From the NCBI GenBank assembly GCA_963521065.1, contig CAUQTI010000007.1, positions 87,526 through 151,525 on the forward strand: a stretch of DNA of 64,000 bases. The letters are read 5' to 3'. The stretch's first letter is position 1. Each line of letters starts with the position of its first letter. A model generated the notes under the pieces. The model was not told the origin of the DNA, searched no databases, and worked only from the letters and a program-made list of their open reading frames with translations. The translations under genes and the position numbers were made by a program. This DNA comes from IOR16 sp963521065. GTDB taxonomy: Bacteria > Bacillota > Clostridia > Peptostreptococcales > Anaerovoracaceae. This document shows, one piece after another, positions 6,969 through 16,773 of the stretch.

Positions 6969-8984
6969 ATGAAGTATGTGAATGTAGCCATAGATAATAA
7001 TACGGATCATACCGATGTGCTTTATACCTATGGAACGGAAATAGAGGATATTCAGATCGGAAATAAGGTAAAAGTGCCCTTTGCAAAGGGAAACCGTATG
7101 AAGGATGGTTATGTGTTTGAAGTGATGGAGGAGTTGCCGCAGCCGGTAAAGGGGCTGAAAATGGTGATGGAGAGGGACGAAGCAATCTCTCTTTCTGAGG
7201 AGGCCATCAGCACATGCGCTTGGATGAAAAAACGCTATTTATGCCGCTATATTGATGCAGTTAAATGCTTTACACCGGCCGGCACTCCTTCGAAACGGGA
7301 AAAAAAGAGAAACCCTTTTGCGGACTATCAGAGGGAAGCAAATACAGCCAAACACTTGACGGAAGAGCAAGCAGCGGCAGTCACTCAAATCGAAGATTCC
7401 ATTCAGAAAGAGTTGCATGAGGTTTTTTTAATACACGGAGTAACAAGCAGCGGAAAGACAGAGCTCTATATGCAGGCGATTTCTGCCTGTTTAAAAAAGG
7501 GTAAAACGGCAATTATGTTAGTACCTGAGATATCACTTACGGTACAGACAATTGAACGCTTTATCAACCGATTCGGGAATGAGCAGGTGGCAGTTTTACA
7601 TAGTAAACTGTCATTAGGGGAACGCTACGATGAGTGGATGAGAGTGCAAAACGGCGAGGTCAAAATTGTAATCGGAGCTCGCTCAGGTATTTTTGCACCT
7701 CTAAAGGACATTGGAATTATCATTCTGGATGAAGAGCATGAAAGTACCTATAAATCGGATATGTCGCCTAAATATGATACCTTTGAAGTGGCTGTAAAGC
7801 GAGCCATGCTGAATCGAAGTGTGGTTTTGCTGGGGAGTGCGACACCGTCAATTCAATCCTTTTACCGGGCGCAAAAAGGAATGTTTCGCCTAATACGGCT
7901 GACAAAACGTTATAATGAGATGCCTTTGCCGCAGGTTGAAGTTGTGGATATGAGAGAAGAGCTGAAAAATGGAAATACGAGTATTTTCAGCATTTCTCTT
8001 TACAATCGGATTCAAGAATGTCTGGAGAAAAAAAAGCAAGTAATTTTGTTTTTGAACCGGAGAGGCTATTCTACTTTTATTTCTTGCCGAAGCTGTGGAT
8101 ATGTGCTGAAATGCCCGGACTGTGGAATTTCTATGACATATCATAAGGAAAATAATGAAGTGCGTTGCCACTTCTGTGGAAAAAAGACTTCTGTACCTAA
8201 GACTTGCCCGAGCTGTGAAAGCAGCTATATTAAATACTTTGGAATGGGAACAGAAAAAGTAGAAGAAAAAGCATCGGAAATCTTTGAAGGTGCGAATATT
8301 TCTCGTTTAGATTTAGATACAATAAAGAAAAAAGGAAGTATTGAAAGAGTATTAAATAGTTTTCATAAAGGAAAAATTGACATATTGATTGGAACACAGC
8401 TGGTTGCAAAAGGTTTGGATTTTGCGAACGTTGGACTTGTAGGAATTATCTCTGCAGATGTGTCATTGAACATCCCGGATTATCGCTCTTCGGAAAGAGC
8501 GTTTCAGCTGATTACACAGGCTGCAGGGAGAACCGGGAGAGGCGATTTCCCCGGAAAAGTGATTATACAAACGTATACACCGCAGCATTATGCAATCGAG
8601 TGTGCTTCACACCATGATTATGAGGGGTTCTATCAGCAGGAACTCGCTTTGAGAAAACAAACTGCGTATCCGCCGTTTTGTGATTTTTTTCAGCTTATTA
8701 TTTCATCGGAGCAGGAAGAAGAAGCAAGACGGATGGCGGAAGAAGCGGGCATATTTTTGAAGAAAACCAAAGGAAGTAATGAGTCGTTTTCTGTTTTAGG
8801 CCCTCATCCGGCAGCAATCTATAAGATGAATGACCGGTTTCGTTATCAAATTCTAATGAAAGCACAACCGGGATCACGCAAGCAATACGCAAAAAAAATT
8901 GCGGAATTGAAGCAAACGCTTTTTATAAAGAGGAAAACAAAATGCGCGCTGTCTGTAGATATCAACCCATATAGCTTTTTATAG
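6969..8984 (+). CDS. priA: Primosomal protein N' (PriA helicase)
   Basis: PriA reloads the replicative helicase at stalled forks. The protein has an N-terminal DNA-binding part, then helicase motif I (HGVTSSGKTELY), motif II DEEHE, and GSATPS. The zinc-binding insertion comes next (CRSCGY, CPDC, CHFCGKK, CPSC, eight cysteines), followed by GTQLVAKGLDF and the QAAGRTGRG motif. At 671 residues it is shorter than many PriA proteins (about 730-800); the linker between the N-terminal domain and the helicase core is compact. The ATG lies 18 nt after asnA, preceded by GGAGAGGAAAAA. def follows 42 nt later, the usual order in Firmicutes. Confidence 0.97.
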   Translation: MKYVNVAIDNNTDHTDVLYTYGTEIEDIQIGNKVKVPFAKGNRMKDGYVFEVMEELPQPVKGLKMVMERDEAISLSEEAISTCAWMKKRYLCRYIDAVKCFTPAGTPSKREKKRNPFADYQREANTAKHLTEEQAAAVTQIEDSIQKELHEVFLIHGVTSSGKTELYMQAISACLKKGKTAIMLVPEISLTVQTIERFINRFGNEQVAVLHSKLSLGERYDEWMRVQNGEVKIVIGARSGIFAPLKDIGIIILDEEHESTYKSDMSPKYDTFEVAVKRAMLNRSVVLLGSATPSIQSFYRAQKGMFRLIRLTKRYNEMPLPQVEVVDMREELKNGNTSIFSISLYNRIQECLEKKKQVILFLNRRGYSTFISCRSCGYVLKCPDCGISMTYHKENNEVRCHFCGKKTSVPKTCPSCESSYIKYFGMGTEKVEEKASEIFEGANISRLDLDTIKKKGSIERVLNSFHKGKIDILIGTQLVAKGLDFANVGLVGIISADVSLNIPDYRSSERAFQLITQAAGRTGRGDFPGKVIIQTYTPQHYAIECASHHDYEGFYQQELALRKQTAYPPFCDFFQLIISSEQEEEARRMAEEAGIFLKKTKGSNESFSVLGPHPAAIYKMNDRFRYQILMKAQPGSRKQYAKKIAELKQTLFIKRKTKCALSVDINPYSFL

Positions 8985-9026
8985 CGAAGCAGCGGAGTAC
9001 AAGCAAGAGAAAAAGGAGAATGAAAG

Positions 9027-9500
9027 ATGGCTTTAAGAAATGTAGTCTGTCGAGGCGATGAAATTTTAGGAAAGAAAGCAAAAGAGGTCAAAGAAATCAA
9101 TCAGCGCGTTTTACAAACACTGGATGATATGCTTGACACAATGCATGAGAGCAATGGGATTGGAATTGCTGCGCCGCAAGTTGGTGTTTTAAAGCGGATG
9201 TTCATTGTTGAAGTAGATGACACGTTTATCGAGCTGATTAATCCTCAGATTTTAGAAACAGAGGGGAAGCAGATAGATGAGGAAGGCTGTCTGAGTGTTC
9301 CGGGTCTTATTGGAACCGTAGAGCGTCCGAGATACGTAAAAATTACGGGGATAAACCGCGAAGGGAAGACTGTAGTTTACGAGGCTACAGATTTGCTCGC
9401 AAGAGCATTTTGTCATGAATATGATCACTTGGAAGGCGTTTTATTTGTAGATAAGGCGTCGAATATTCGCGAAACAGAAGTGGATGTGGAAGAGGAATGA
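9027..9500 (+). CDS. def: Peptide deformylase
   Basis: This enzyme removes the N-formyl group from new proteins. All three catalytic motifs are present: GIGIAAPQVG, EGCLSVPG and HEYDHLEGVLF (the HExxH-like metal site). The 157 residues are typical. A strong AAAAAGGAG site precedes the ATG. Its end overlaps the fmt start by 4 nt (ATGA), so formylation and deformylation are translationally coupled. Confidence 0.97.
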   Translation: MALRNVVCRGDEILGKKAKEVKEINQRVLQTLDDMLDTMHESNGIGIAAPQVGVLKRMFIVEVDDTFIELINPQILETEGKQIDEEGCLSVPGLIGTVERPRYVKITGINREGKTVVYEATDLLARAFCHEYDHLEGVLFVDKASNIRETEVDVEEE

Positions 9501-10426
9501 AAATAATTTATATGGGAACGCCGGAGTTTGCGGTGCCGGCTTTAAGTGCATTATGTGAGCACGGATACCATGTCTCGCTTGTGGTGACACAGCCTGATAA
9601 GGCGAAAGATCGGGGAAAAAAGGTACAGCTTACACCGGTAAAGGAAGAAGCACAGAGAAGGGATATTCCCGTATTGCAGCCGGAGAAAGTAAAAGAAAAT
9701 GAAGAATTTTTAGATCAACTAAAAAAAGAAAGCCCAGATTTGATTGTAGTCGCGGCATACGGAAAAATCTTGCCAAAAGCAATTTTAGAAATTCCGCGAT
9801 TCGGCTGCATCAATATTCATGCTTCCTTGCTTCCGAAATATCGAGGTGCTGCTCCGATTCACCGTGCGATTATAAACGGTGAAGAGAAAACCGGCGTTAC
9901 ACTGATGTATATGGCAGAAGGTATGGATACAGGTGACATGATTGCAAAAGCAGAGACGCCGATTCAAAAAAAGAATGTAGCGCAGCTGCATGAGGAATTA
10001 GCCGAGCTGGGGGCAACGCTTTTAATGGAAACTCTTCCAGCGATTTTTGAGGGGAATAACGAAAGAATTTCTCAAAATGAAACCGAAGCTACCTACGCAC
10101 CGATGGTTTTCAAAGCAGAAGGAGCTTTGGATTTTAGTAAGGATCCCGTGGTTTTAGAACGTTTGATACGAGGGTTTAATTCTTGGCCTGGTGCGCATAC
10201 ACGCTATATGGGAGAGGCAGTAAAAATATGGGATGCAGAAGCATTGTCACAGCCGCAAGAGCAGGCGCATGGAACCATTGTCAAGGTTGACAGCCATGGA
10301 ATGGATGTTGCCGCAGGCGGAAAAACGCTTCGTATTACCAAACTGCAGTTTCCCGGCAAACGGGCGATGGAAGTAGCAGAATATGTCAAAGGAAATAAAA
10401 TTGAAATGAATCAGATATTAGGGTAG
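9497..10426 (+). CDS. fmt: Methionyl-tRNA formyltransferase
   Basis: Fmt formylates initiator Met-tRNA using 10-formyl-tetrahydrofolate. The N-terminal catalytic domain shows MGTPEFAVPAL, VVAAYGKILP, the active-site block NIHASLLPKYRGAAPIHRA and AEGMDTGDM. The C-terminal OB-like domain starts near residue 205 with NSWPGAHT. The 309 residues match the family. It overlaps def by 4 nt and is followed 57 nt later by the yugP-like gene. Confidence 0.97.
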   Translation: MKIIYMGTPEFAVPALSALCEHGYHVSLVVTQPDKAKDRGKKVQLTPVKEEAQRRDIPVLQPEKVKENEEFLDQLKKESPDLIVVAAYGKILPKAILEIPRFGCINIHASLLPKYRGAAPIHRAIINGEEKTGVTLMYMAEGMDTGDMIAKAETPIQKKNVAQLHEELAELGATLLMETLPAIFEGNNERISQNETEATYAPMVFKAEGALDFSKDPVVLERLIRGFNSWPGAHTRYMGEAVKIWDAEALSQPQEQAHGTIVKVDSHGMDVAAGGKTLRITKLQFPGKRAMEVAEYVKGNKIEMNQILG

Positions 10427-10483
10427 AATATGTGATAAAAAGAGATTGGCAAAAAGAGAACGTGAGAGAAATGAGGGATAAAA

Positions 10484-11173
10484 ATGTATTGGTGGGACAG
10501 TTCAATCATTTATTTGATTCCAGCGATGGTATTTGCAATGTATGCACAGGCGAAGGTAAGCTCGGCTTATTCGCAATATGCAAGGGTCAGAAATAGAAAA
10601 GGGATTACCGGAGCGCAGGCAGCGCGTATTCTTCTTGATCAAAATGGCTTGTCTAATGTACAAATTGAGATGGTACAGGGGAAGCTTTCCGATCATTATG
10701 ATCCGAGAAAAAGAGTTATGCGGCTTTCACCGGCGGTTTATAATGAGGCGTCCATTGCTTCTGTCAGTATCGCGGCACATGAAACGGGGCATGCGATTCA
10801 ACATGGGCACGGCTATGTGCCGCTGAGTATACGAAACACAATTGCGCCTGTCGTTTCATTGGCTTCAAATTTGGCATGGCCGCTTTTATTAATCGGCCTT
10901 ATTATGGGAAATTCACCGCAGGGAAGCCTACTTTTTAATTTGGGCATTTTATTCTTCTGCGGAGCTGTTGTTTTTCAGGCAATTACATTACCGGTGGAAT
11001 TGAATGCAAGCCGCCGTGCAATTGTACAGATGCAGGAGAAAAATATTATTTATCCGGAAGAAGCCGGAGGTGCAAAAAAAGTACTTTCTGCTGCTGCGCT
11101 AACGTATGTTGCTGCATTAGCGGTCGCAGTTGCTAACTTGCTTCGCATTCTCGCACTTAGGAGGAATGACTGA
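10484..11173 (+). CDS. Membrane zinc metallopeptidase, YugP family
   Basis: The HETGH motif (AAHETGHAIQH, near residue 105) is the zinc-binding HExxH of the YugP-type membrane peptidases. The N-terminus has one hydrophobic helix, and the second half has about three more (SLAWPLLLIGLIMG, LFNLGILFFCGAVVF, ALTYVAALAVAVANLL). A later ELNASRRA supplies the third metal ligand typical of gluzincin-like enzymes. Substrates are not known, but the family is regularly found between fmt and rsmB in Clostridia, as here. The protein probably acts in the cytoplasmic membrane. Confidence 0.9.
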   Translation: MYWWDSSIIYLIPAMVFAMYAQAKVSSAYSQYARVRNRKGITGAQAARILLDQNGLSNVQIEMVQGKLSDHYDPRKRVMRLSPAVYNEASIASVSIAAHETGHAIQHGHGYVPLSIRNTIAPVVSLASNLAWPLLLIGLIMGNSPQGSLLFNLGILFFCGAVVFQAITLPVELNASRRAIVQMQEKNIIYPEEAGGAKKVLSAAALTYVAALAVAVANLLRILALRRND

Positions 11174-11174
11174 G

Positions 11175-12455
11175 GTGGATAATAATAGAAACACTGCCTA
11201 TTTAGTTCTGATGGATGTAGAGGAAAAGAATGCTTATTCCAATTTAGCACTGAACCATCGTGTGAAGCAATCCAAGCCGGATTCGCCTGCTTTTGTTCGT
11301 GAATTGGTTTACGGTGTGATTGAAAATAAGTATTATTTGGACTATATTCTTGGTTTTTTTATAAAAAAAATGGCAAAGATGAAGAAAAGTGATTTGGTAC
11401 TTCTTCGGATGGGGATATACCAGCTTGCTTTTATGGATGCAGTGCCTCCTTATGCTGCGGTGAATGAGTCAGTTTTGCTGGCAAAAAAGTATTGCAGAGG
11501 GAGGGACGGCTTCATCAATGCAGTTCTAAGAAAGTATCAGCGTGAAAAGGATACCGTCTCATTGAATGACCTGCAGAAGGAGCCTGTGGGGTATTTGTCT
11601 GTAAAGTATTCTTATGAGCCGTGGATGATTGAAGAATGGATAAAAGAGTACGGATTTGATGTTACAGAAGCGCTCCTTTCCGCTGGAAATCAGACTCCAC
11701 GTCTTACGCTTCGTATCAATGGATTAAAGAGTTCTGTGGAAGAGGCCGTTTCCTCCTTAAATGCGGAAGGCTTTGAGACGGAGCCTGGGATGAAGAGCAA
11801 GCAGGCAATTTATGCGAAAGGAAGCGGAATATTGGAATCCTCCTTGTATCAGTCAGGGCTTTTTTCTGTTCAGGATGAAGCCTCTATGCTAGCGGTAGAA
11901 GCACTGGCACCTGAACCGGGCCATGTCATAGTAGATGTATGTGCAGCTCCGGGTGGTAAGACGTTGTACATAGCAGAGAAGATGAAAAATACAGGACATA
12001 TTTTCGCTTGTGATATTTATTCGAAAAAGTTAGAATTGATTCAGCAACAAGCAATGCGTCTGGGGATATCTATTGTTGAGACGCAGCTTTGGGATGCAAC
12101 AGAAATAAATTTAAAGTTGAAAGACACTGCGGATCGTGTTTTAGTGGATGCGCCTTGCTCCGGACTGGGCGTGATTCGTCGCAAACCGGAGATTAAGTAT
12201 AAGAAATTTGATGCTGAAATGGAATTGCTTCCGCAAAAGCAGCTTCAAATTTTATCGAATGCTTCAACGTATTTAAAGGTAGGGGGCGTATTAGTATACA
12301 GCACTTGTACCATATCTGTCCATGAGAACCAGAACGTGAGGAAAGCCTTCCTTTTGCAACATCCCAATTATGAATTGATGAAAGAAGAGCAGCTTTTTCC
12401 TCAGGAATCGGGAACGGACGGATTTTTTATTTGTAAGATGTGTCGTCGATTTTAA
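11175..12455 (+). CDS. rsmB: 16S rRNA (cytosine-5)-methyltransferase RsmB
   Basis: RsmB methylates C967 of 16S rRNA. The N-terminal 130 residues form a NusB-like RNA-binding domain. The methyltransferase part has VCAAPGGKTLY for S-adenosylmethionine binding, DAPCSGLGVIRRKPE (motif IV Cys) and YSTCTISVHEN (motif VI catalytic Cys). AGGAGG at 11159-11164 is only 1 nt from ATG 11166 but 10 nt from GTG 11175, so I prefer the GTG; ATG 11166 remains possible. Either start sits next to the yugP stop. In many Firmicutes rlmN follows rsmB, but here the phosphatase gene follows directly. Confidence 0.94.
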   Translation: MDNNRNTAYLVLMDVEEKNAYSNLALNHRVKQSKPDSPAFVRELVYGVIENKYYLDYILGFFIKKMAKMKKSDLVLLRMGIYQLAFMDAVPPYAAVNESVLLAKKYCRGRDGFINAVLRKYQREKDTVSLNDLQKEPVGYLSVKYSYEPWMIEEWIKEYGFDVTEALLSAGNQTPRLTLRINGLKSSVEEAVSSLNAEGFETEPGMKSKQAIYAKGSGILESSLYQSGLFSVQDEASMLAVEALAPEPGHVIVDVCAAPGGKTLYIAEKMKNTGHIFACDIYSKKLELIQQQAMRLGISIVETQLWDATEINLKLKDTADRVLVDAPCSGLGVIRRKPEIKYKKFDAEMELLPQKQLQILSNASTYLKVGGVLVYSTCTISVHENQNVRKAFLLQHPNYELMKEEQLFPQESGTDGFFICKMCRRF

Positions 12456-12490
12456 AGAGAAGAAAAGGGGAGAGGGTAGAGGATTAATTT

Positions 12491-13219
12491 ATGCTGAGAG
12501 TTGGATTTAAGACAGACAGGGGACAGCAGAGAAGCAATAACGAAGATGCATTTTTTGTATTGCCAGAACAGCGGGTTTATATCGTTGCAGACGGCGTAGG
12601 CGGGCATAATTCAGGGGAAATTGCAAGCCGCTTTGCAGTGCAGCAAATTGCAGAATATGTATCAAAAAATCAAATTCCTGAAACGCAGGAAGAGGAAGCA
12701 TTAAAAAACTATCTGTTGAAATGCCTGAAGCAGGTGAATCAGCAGCTGTATGAAATGGCCAAAGAAAGCCGCAAAAATGCGGGGATGGCAACGACATTGG
12801 CCTTAGTATATATAAATGATGCAAAGGCTTATGTTGTGAATGTGGGTGACAGCAGGGTGTATTTGATTCGAGACAGATTGATTCGTCAAATCACAGAGGA
12901 TCATACATATGTAAACCAACTGCTGAAAAGCGGAGCCATTACGAAAGAAGAGGCAGAAAATCACCCGAAAAGGAACATGATTACGCGTGCAATTGGAGCG
13001 GAGTATGATCTTTCACCAGATTTTTACCAATTCAAGGTATATGAGGGAGATTTGCTTCTGCTGTGCACGGATGGACTGTATGGAGAGCTGTCTGAAAATG
13101 AGATTAATGAGATGGCGCAGGGAAGACGCTCTATGCACCGCTTGGCAAATGATTATGTAAAAGAGGCAAATGAACGGGGAGGCAAAGATAATATAACCGT
13201 CGTTTGCATAATGATATAG
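12491..13219 (+). CDS. prpC: PP2C-type Ser/Thr phosphatase (PrpC/Stp)
   Basis: This phosphatase reverses phosphorylation by the neighbouring PASTA kinase. The metal-binding and catalytic motifs of the PPM family are all present in 242 residues: SNNEDAF at the N-terminus, DGVGGHNSGE, GMATTLA, NVGDSRVYL, ITEDHTYV, LLLCTDGLYGE and GGKDNITVV. It is cytoplasmic, with no membrane segment. The kinase gene starts 45 nt downstream, the standard arrangement. Confidence 0.96.
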   Translation: MLRVGFKTDRGQQRSNNEDAFFVLPEQRVYIVADGVGGHNSGEIASRFAVQQIAEYVSKNQIPETQEEEALKNYLLKCLKQVNQQLYEMAKESRKNAGMATTLALVYINDAKAYVVNVGDSRVYLIRDRLIRQITEDHTYVNQLLKSGAITKEEAENHPKRNMITRAIGAEYDLSPDFYQFKVYEGDLLLLCTDGLYGELSENEINEMAQGRRSMHRLANDYVKEANERGGKDNITVVCIMI

Positions 13220-13264
13220 ATTCGATGAGAAATAAACTATTGTTGAAAGATGGAGGGACGGCAT

Positions 13265-15235
13265 ATGAGTAGCAGAATACTTGCCGGAAGATACGAATTG
13301 ATAGAAAAAATAGGCGAAGGCGGTATGGCCGTTGTCTATAAGGCGAGATGCCGATTGTTAAACCGTTTTGTGGCGATAAAGATATTAAAACCTGAATTTA
13401 CAAAGGATGCAAAATTTATTGAAAGCTTCCGAAGGGAATCACAGGCAGCCGCAAGTCTGGTACATCCAAACATCGTTAATGTCTATGATGTTGGGAAAGA
13501 GGGAAATATCCATTACATTGTCATGGAATTGATTGAAGGCAGAACATTGAGTGATTTAATCAAAGCAGAAGGACCGCTGGAAGTCAGAAAAGCCGTATCC
13601 ATTGCGAAGCAGATGGCATCCGCTCTCAGTCTTGCGCATAAAAGCAACCTGATACATAGGGATGTAAAGCCGCACAATATTCTTATCAATCAGGAGGGCG
13701 TTGCGAAAATTACAGATTTCGGAATTGCAAAAGCCATCAGTACAGGAACAATTGTTGGAAAGCAGACGGAGACAATCATGGGCTCTGTTCATTACTTTTC
13801 TCCAGAACAAGCTAGAGGAGGATATATTGATGAAAAATCAGATATTTATTCCTTAGGGATTGTTTTATATGAAATGGTAACGGGAAAGGTTCCGTTTGAC
13901 GGAGAAAATCCGGTAGCCGTTGCTGTAATGCATATTAACGATGAAATGGTGCCCCCTTCAGAGCTTATTTCAAGCCTCCCTGCTGACTTGGAAGAAATTA
14001 TTTTAAAGGCGACCAACAAATATCAGGTTAATCGTTATAAATCTGCGGAAGATATGCTCACCGCTTTAAATTTAGTCAATTATAATGCGACAGGGAAAAC
14101 AGGGGGATATTCAAAGACGTCGAATCGAGATTCCACCATTGTTATGACACCAATAAAAAACGCGGCTGCATTGAAGGAAGAAGAAGCAGAGCGTCGTGCG
14201 ATAGGGGAAAAGGATGAGGAGAAAATGACAAAAGAAAAAGGAAAGAAGAGACGCTTTAAACTAAATAAAGTAAAGTTTGCGGCAATTGTAGTTGCCTTGT
14301 TATGCGCAATTCCTCTCAGTGGGCTTTTGGTCAACGGGATTCAATCACTCCTTGAGCCAAATGAGGTAATTGTTCCAGACTTAAAAGGCTATACGGTTGA
14401 AGAAGCGGAAAAGAAGCTGGAGGAATTAAAGCTGGTACTGGAAAAGGGAAATGAGGTTTACAGCTCTGATTACGAAGAAGGATGCATCGTTTCGCAAAGT
14501 CCGGAAGAGGATATGAAAATCAAAGAAGGTGCAACAATTAAAGTCAATATCAGCAAAGGAATGCAGTCCGGAACCGTTCCAAATTTGGTAGGGAAAACCC
14601 TTTCCGAAGCAGAATTTGTATTAGAAACCTATGGATATAAAAAAGGACTGGCGTCGGAAGATTACAGTGATTATGCAAAAGGTGTCATATTTGAACAATC
14701 TCCGGCATCCGGAGAAGAAGCTGCATCGGGAACAAAGATTAGCTTTAAAGTCAGCTTAGGCAGCAAGACAAAAGAGGTAGAGATGCCGAACTTAAAGGGG
14801 TTGGATTTTGACCGTGCGAAAGATCAGCTGACAAAATTCAATTTAGCGCTTGGCAATCCTTCTTACGAAGCAAGCTCTTCTTTCAGTAAAAACCAGATTA
14901 TTTCACAAAGTGTAAGCGCTGGAAAGATGGTGGCTGAAGGAACAGCGATTGACCTTGTAATCAGCTCCGGAGAAGGAGAAAGCACTGGAAAACAAGGAAC
15001 CGTAGATTTAACGATTTCTTATAGTGAAGCAAAAAATGAGCTTTTCTGGCTGACGGTTATCGTATCCGATGAAAATGGAGTAAGTACACCAATCAGCAGG
15101 GAACAGAGAAATCGCAGTGACGGATCCAGCATTGTATCTGTTTCGGGAGAAGGAAAAGGAACGATTACTGTCATGTTTGACAATGAAGTGCTCCAAAGGC
15201 TTACTGTAGATTTTGCAACTGGAGATCTAAGCTGA
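13265..15235 (+). CDS. pknB: PASTA-domain Ser/Thr protein kinase (PknB/PrkC)
   Basis: This membrane kinase senses muropeptides or lipid II and regulates cell-wall growth and dormancy exit. Residues 8-270 form the kinase domain (GEGGMAVVYKA, catalytic HRDVKPHN, DFG, SPEQARG). A basic linker and one membrane helix (about 337-360) follow, then three PASTA repeats (about 367-433, 435-500 and 505-568) and a C-terminal extracellular tail of about 85 residues. I prefer ATG 13265, which has GGAGGG 7 nt upstream, to ATG 13250, which lies inside the site. The stop overlaps the rsgA start (TGATG). Confidence 0.96.
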   Translation: MSSRILAGRYELIEKIGEGGMAVVYKARCRLLNRFVAIKILKPEFTKDAKFIESFRRESQAAASLVHPNIVNVYDVGKEGNIHYIVMELIEGRTLSDLIKAEGPLEVRKAVSIAKQMASALSLAHKSNLIHRDVKPHNILINQEGVAKITDFGIAKAISTGTIVGKQTETIMGSVHYFSPEQARGGYIDEKSDIYSLGIVLYEMVTGKVPFDGENPVAVAVMHINDEMVPPSELISSLPADLEEIILKATNKYQVNRYKSAEDMLTALNLVNYNATGKTGGYSKTSNRDSTIVMTPIKNAAALKEEEAERRAIGEKDEEKMTKEKGKKRRFKLNKVKFAAIVVALLCAIPLSGLLVNGIQSLLEPNEVIVPDLKGYTVEEAEKKLEELKLVLEKGNEVYSSDYEEGCIVSQSPEEDMKIKEGATIKVNISKGMQSGTVPNLVGKTLSEAEFVLETYGYKKGLASEDYSDYAKGVIFEQSPASGEEAASGTKISFKVSLGSKTKEVEMPNLKGLDFDRAKDQLTKFNLALGNPSYEASSSFSKNQIISQSVSAGKMVAEGTAIDLVISSGEGESTGKQGTVDLTISYSEAKNELFWLTVIVSDENGVSTPISREQRNRSDGSSIVSVSGEGKGTITVMFDNEVLQRLTVDFATGDLS

Positions 15236-16101
15236 TGGAAGGAACGATTCTAAAAGGAATTGCAGGCTTCTATTATGTAAAGTGCGGAGAGCACCTTTAC
15301 GAGTGCAAGGCGCGTGGGATTTTTCGAAAAGACGGGTTGGTTCCTCACGTTGGTGATTATGTGCGTATAGAAGCTTTGGAAGAGGACAAAGGGATTATTA
15401 CTGAAATCTGCCAAAGGAAAAATAAGTTTGTTCGCCCGCCGATTGCAAATGTAGACTGTTTTATTGTAGTTTGCGCCGCAGCAAAGCCCAAGCCGAATTT
15501 ATTAATCATCGATCAGTTTTTAGTTATGGCAGAGGAAAATCATACAGAAGCTATTTTATGCATTAATAAAGCTGATTTGGTAAACGCAGAGGAACTTGCG
15601 GCATTAAGCGGAATTTATGAAACTCTTTATCCTGTGTGCTGTGTCAGTGGAAAAAACGGAGCCGGACTTGCTGCGTTAAAGGATAAAATGAAGGGGAAAA
15701 CATGTGCTCTGGCAGGCCCTTCCGGCGTGGGAAAGTCAACCTTGCTGAATTGCTTGCGTCAAGATTATGCAATGGAAACCGGAGAAATCAGCCAAAAAAC
15801 AAATCGCGGCAAGCATACAACACGTCATGCAGAGCTGTTTGAAATGGAATTTGGCGGGCAGATTTTTGATACACCGGGATTTACTTCGTTTGACATTTTA
15901 GATACAGATGAGGAAGAGCTTCCGTTCCTATTTCCTGAGATGCTGCATTACCAAGGGCTGTGTAGATATGATAATTGCCGCCATTTGAAAGAACCCGAAT
16001 GTGCGGTAATGCAAGCTGTGTCAGAAGGAAAAATTAAAGAATCAAGGTATCAGTCATACCAAGCAATGATTAAAACAATTCAAGAAAAGAGGAAATTTTA
16101 A
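15235..16101 (+). CDS. rsgA: Ribosome small-subunit GTPase RsgA
   Basis: RsgA is a late 30S assembly checkpoint GTPase. The protein has an N-terminal OB domain (to about residue 65), then a circularly permuted G domain in the order NKAD, GPSGVGKSTLLN, DTPGFTSF. A zinc-binding end follows with CRYDNCRHLKEPECAV. The 288 residues are normal. The ATG shares bases with the pknB stop and the gene ends directly against rpe, so prpC-pknB-rsgA-rpe is a tightly packed operon. Confidence 0.97.
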   Translation: MEGTILKGIAGFYYVKCGEHLYECKARGIFRKDGLVPHVGDYVRIEALEEDKGIITEICQRKNKFVRPPIANVDCFIVVCAAAKPKPNLLIIDQFLVMAEENHTEAILCINKADLVNAEELAALSGIYETLYPVCCVSGKNGAGLAALKDKMKGKTCALAGPSGVGKSTLLNCLRQDYAMETGEISQKTNRGKHTTRHAELFEMEFGGQIFDTPGFTSFDILDTDEEELPFLFPEMLHYQGLCRYDNCRHLKEPECAVMQAVSEGKIKESRYQSYQAMIKTIQEKRKF

Positions 16102-16755
16102 ATGAATCGATTGGCACCATCTATTTTATCAGCGGATTTCTCAAAATTGGGAGCAGAGGTAGCAGAAATTGAAGACGGAGGAGCGCATATCATTCATGTG
16201 GATATTATGGACGGGCATTTTGTACCGAATATCTCTTATGGTGCAAGCGTTATGAAGAGCCTTGTAGGAAAAACAAAACTGCCGTTTGACGTACACCTGA
16301 TGATTGAGAAACCGGAAAGATATATTGAGGATTTCGTGACAGAGAATACAGAGATTATTACGGTACATGCAGAGGCCTGTACACACCTGCATCGAACGGT
16401 TCAGTTAATTCATTCCTTTGGGGTAAAAGCGGGGATTGCATTAAATCCAGCAACACCGCCAGCCGTATTGGATTATATTTTAGAGGAAATTGATTTAGTG
16501 CTCGTTATGTCCGTAAATCCGGGATTTGGAGGGCAGAAATTCATTCCTTCTGCACTGCAAAAAGCGAAGGAGCTACAAAAATTAAAAATGAAGTATCATC
16601 AAAATCTTATGCTTGAGATTGATGGAGGTATCACTTTAGAAAATGTGAAAAGTGTATTGGATTGCGGAATAGAGCTTGTTGTAGCGGGATCTTCTGTGTT
16701 TGGAGCAGAGAACCGCAAACAGAGAATTCAGCAGTTTTTAGAGCAGATGAAATAA
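16102..16755 (+). CDS. rpe: Ribulose-phosphate 3-epimerase
   Basis: Rpe interconverts ribulose 5-phosphate and xylulose 5-phosphate in the pentose phosphate pathway. It is a TIM barrel of 217 residues with APSILSADFS, HVDIMDGHFVPN, HLMIEKPERYI, LVMSVNPGFGGQ, EIDGGI and AGSSVFG, which include the metal ligands and catalytic Asp residues. There is no gap after rsgA. A large hairpin ends the operon. Confidence 0.97.
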   Translation: MNRLAPSILSADFSKLGAEVAEIEDGGAHIIHVDIMDGHFVPNISYGASVMKSLVGKTKLPFDVHLMIEKPERYIEDFVTENTEIITVHAEACTHLHRTVQLIHSFGVKAGIALNPATPPAVLDYILEEIDLVLVMSVNPGFGGQKFIPSALQKAKELQKLKMKYHQNLMLEIDGGITLENVKSVLDCGIELVVAGSSVFGAENRKQRIQQFLEQMK

Positions 16756-16773
16756 GATAGAAAAAGTTTAAAT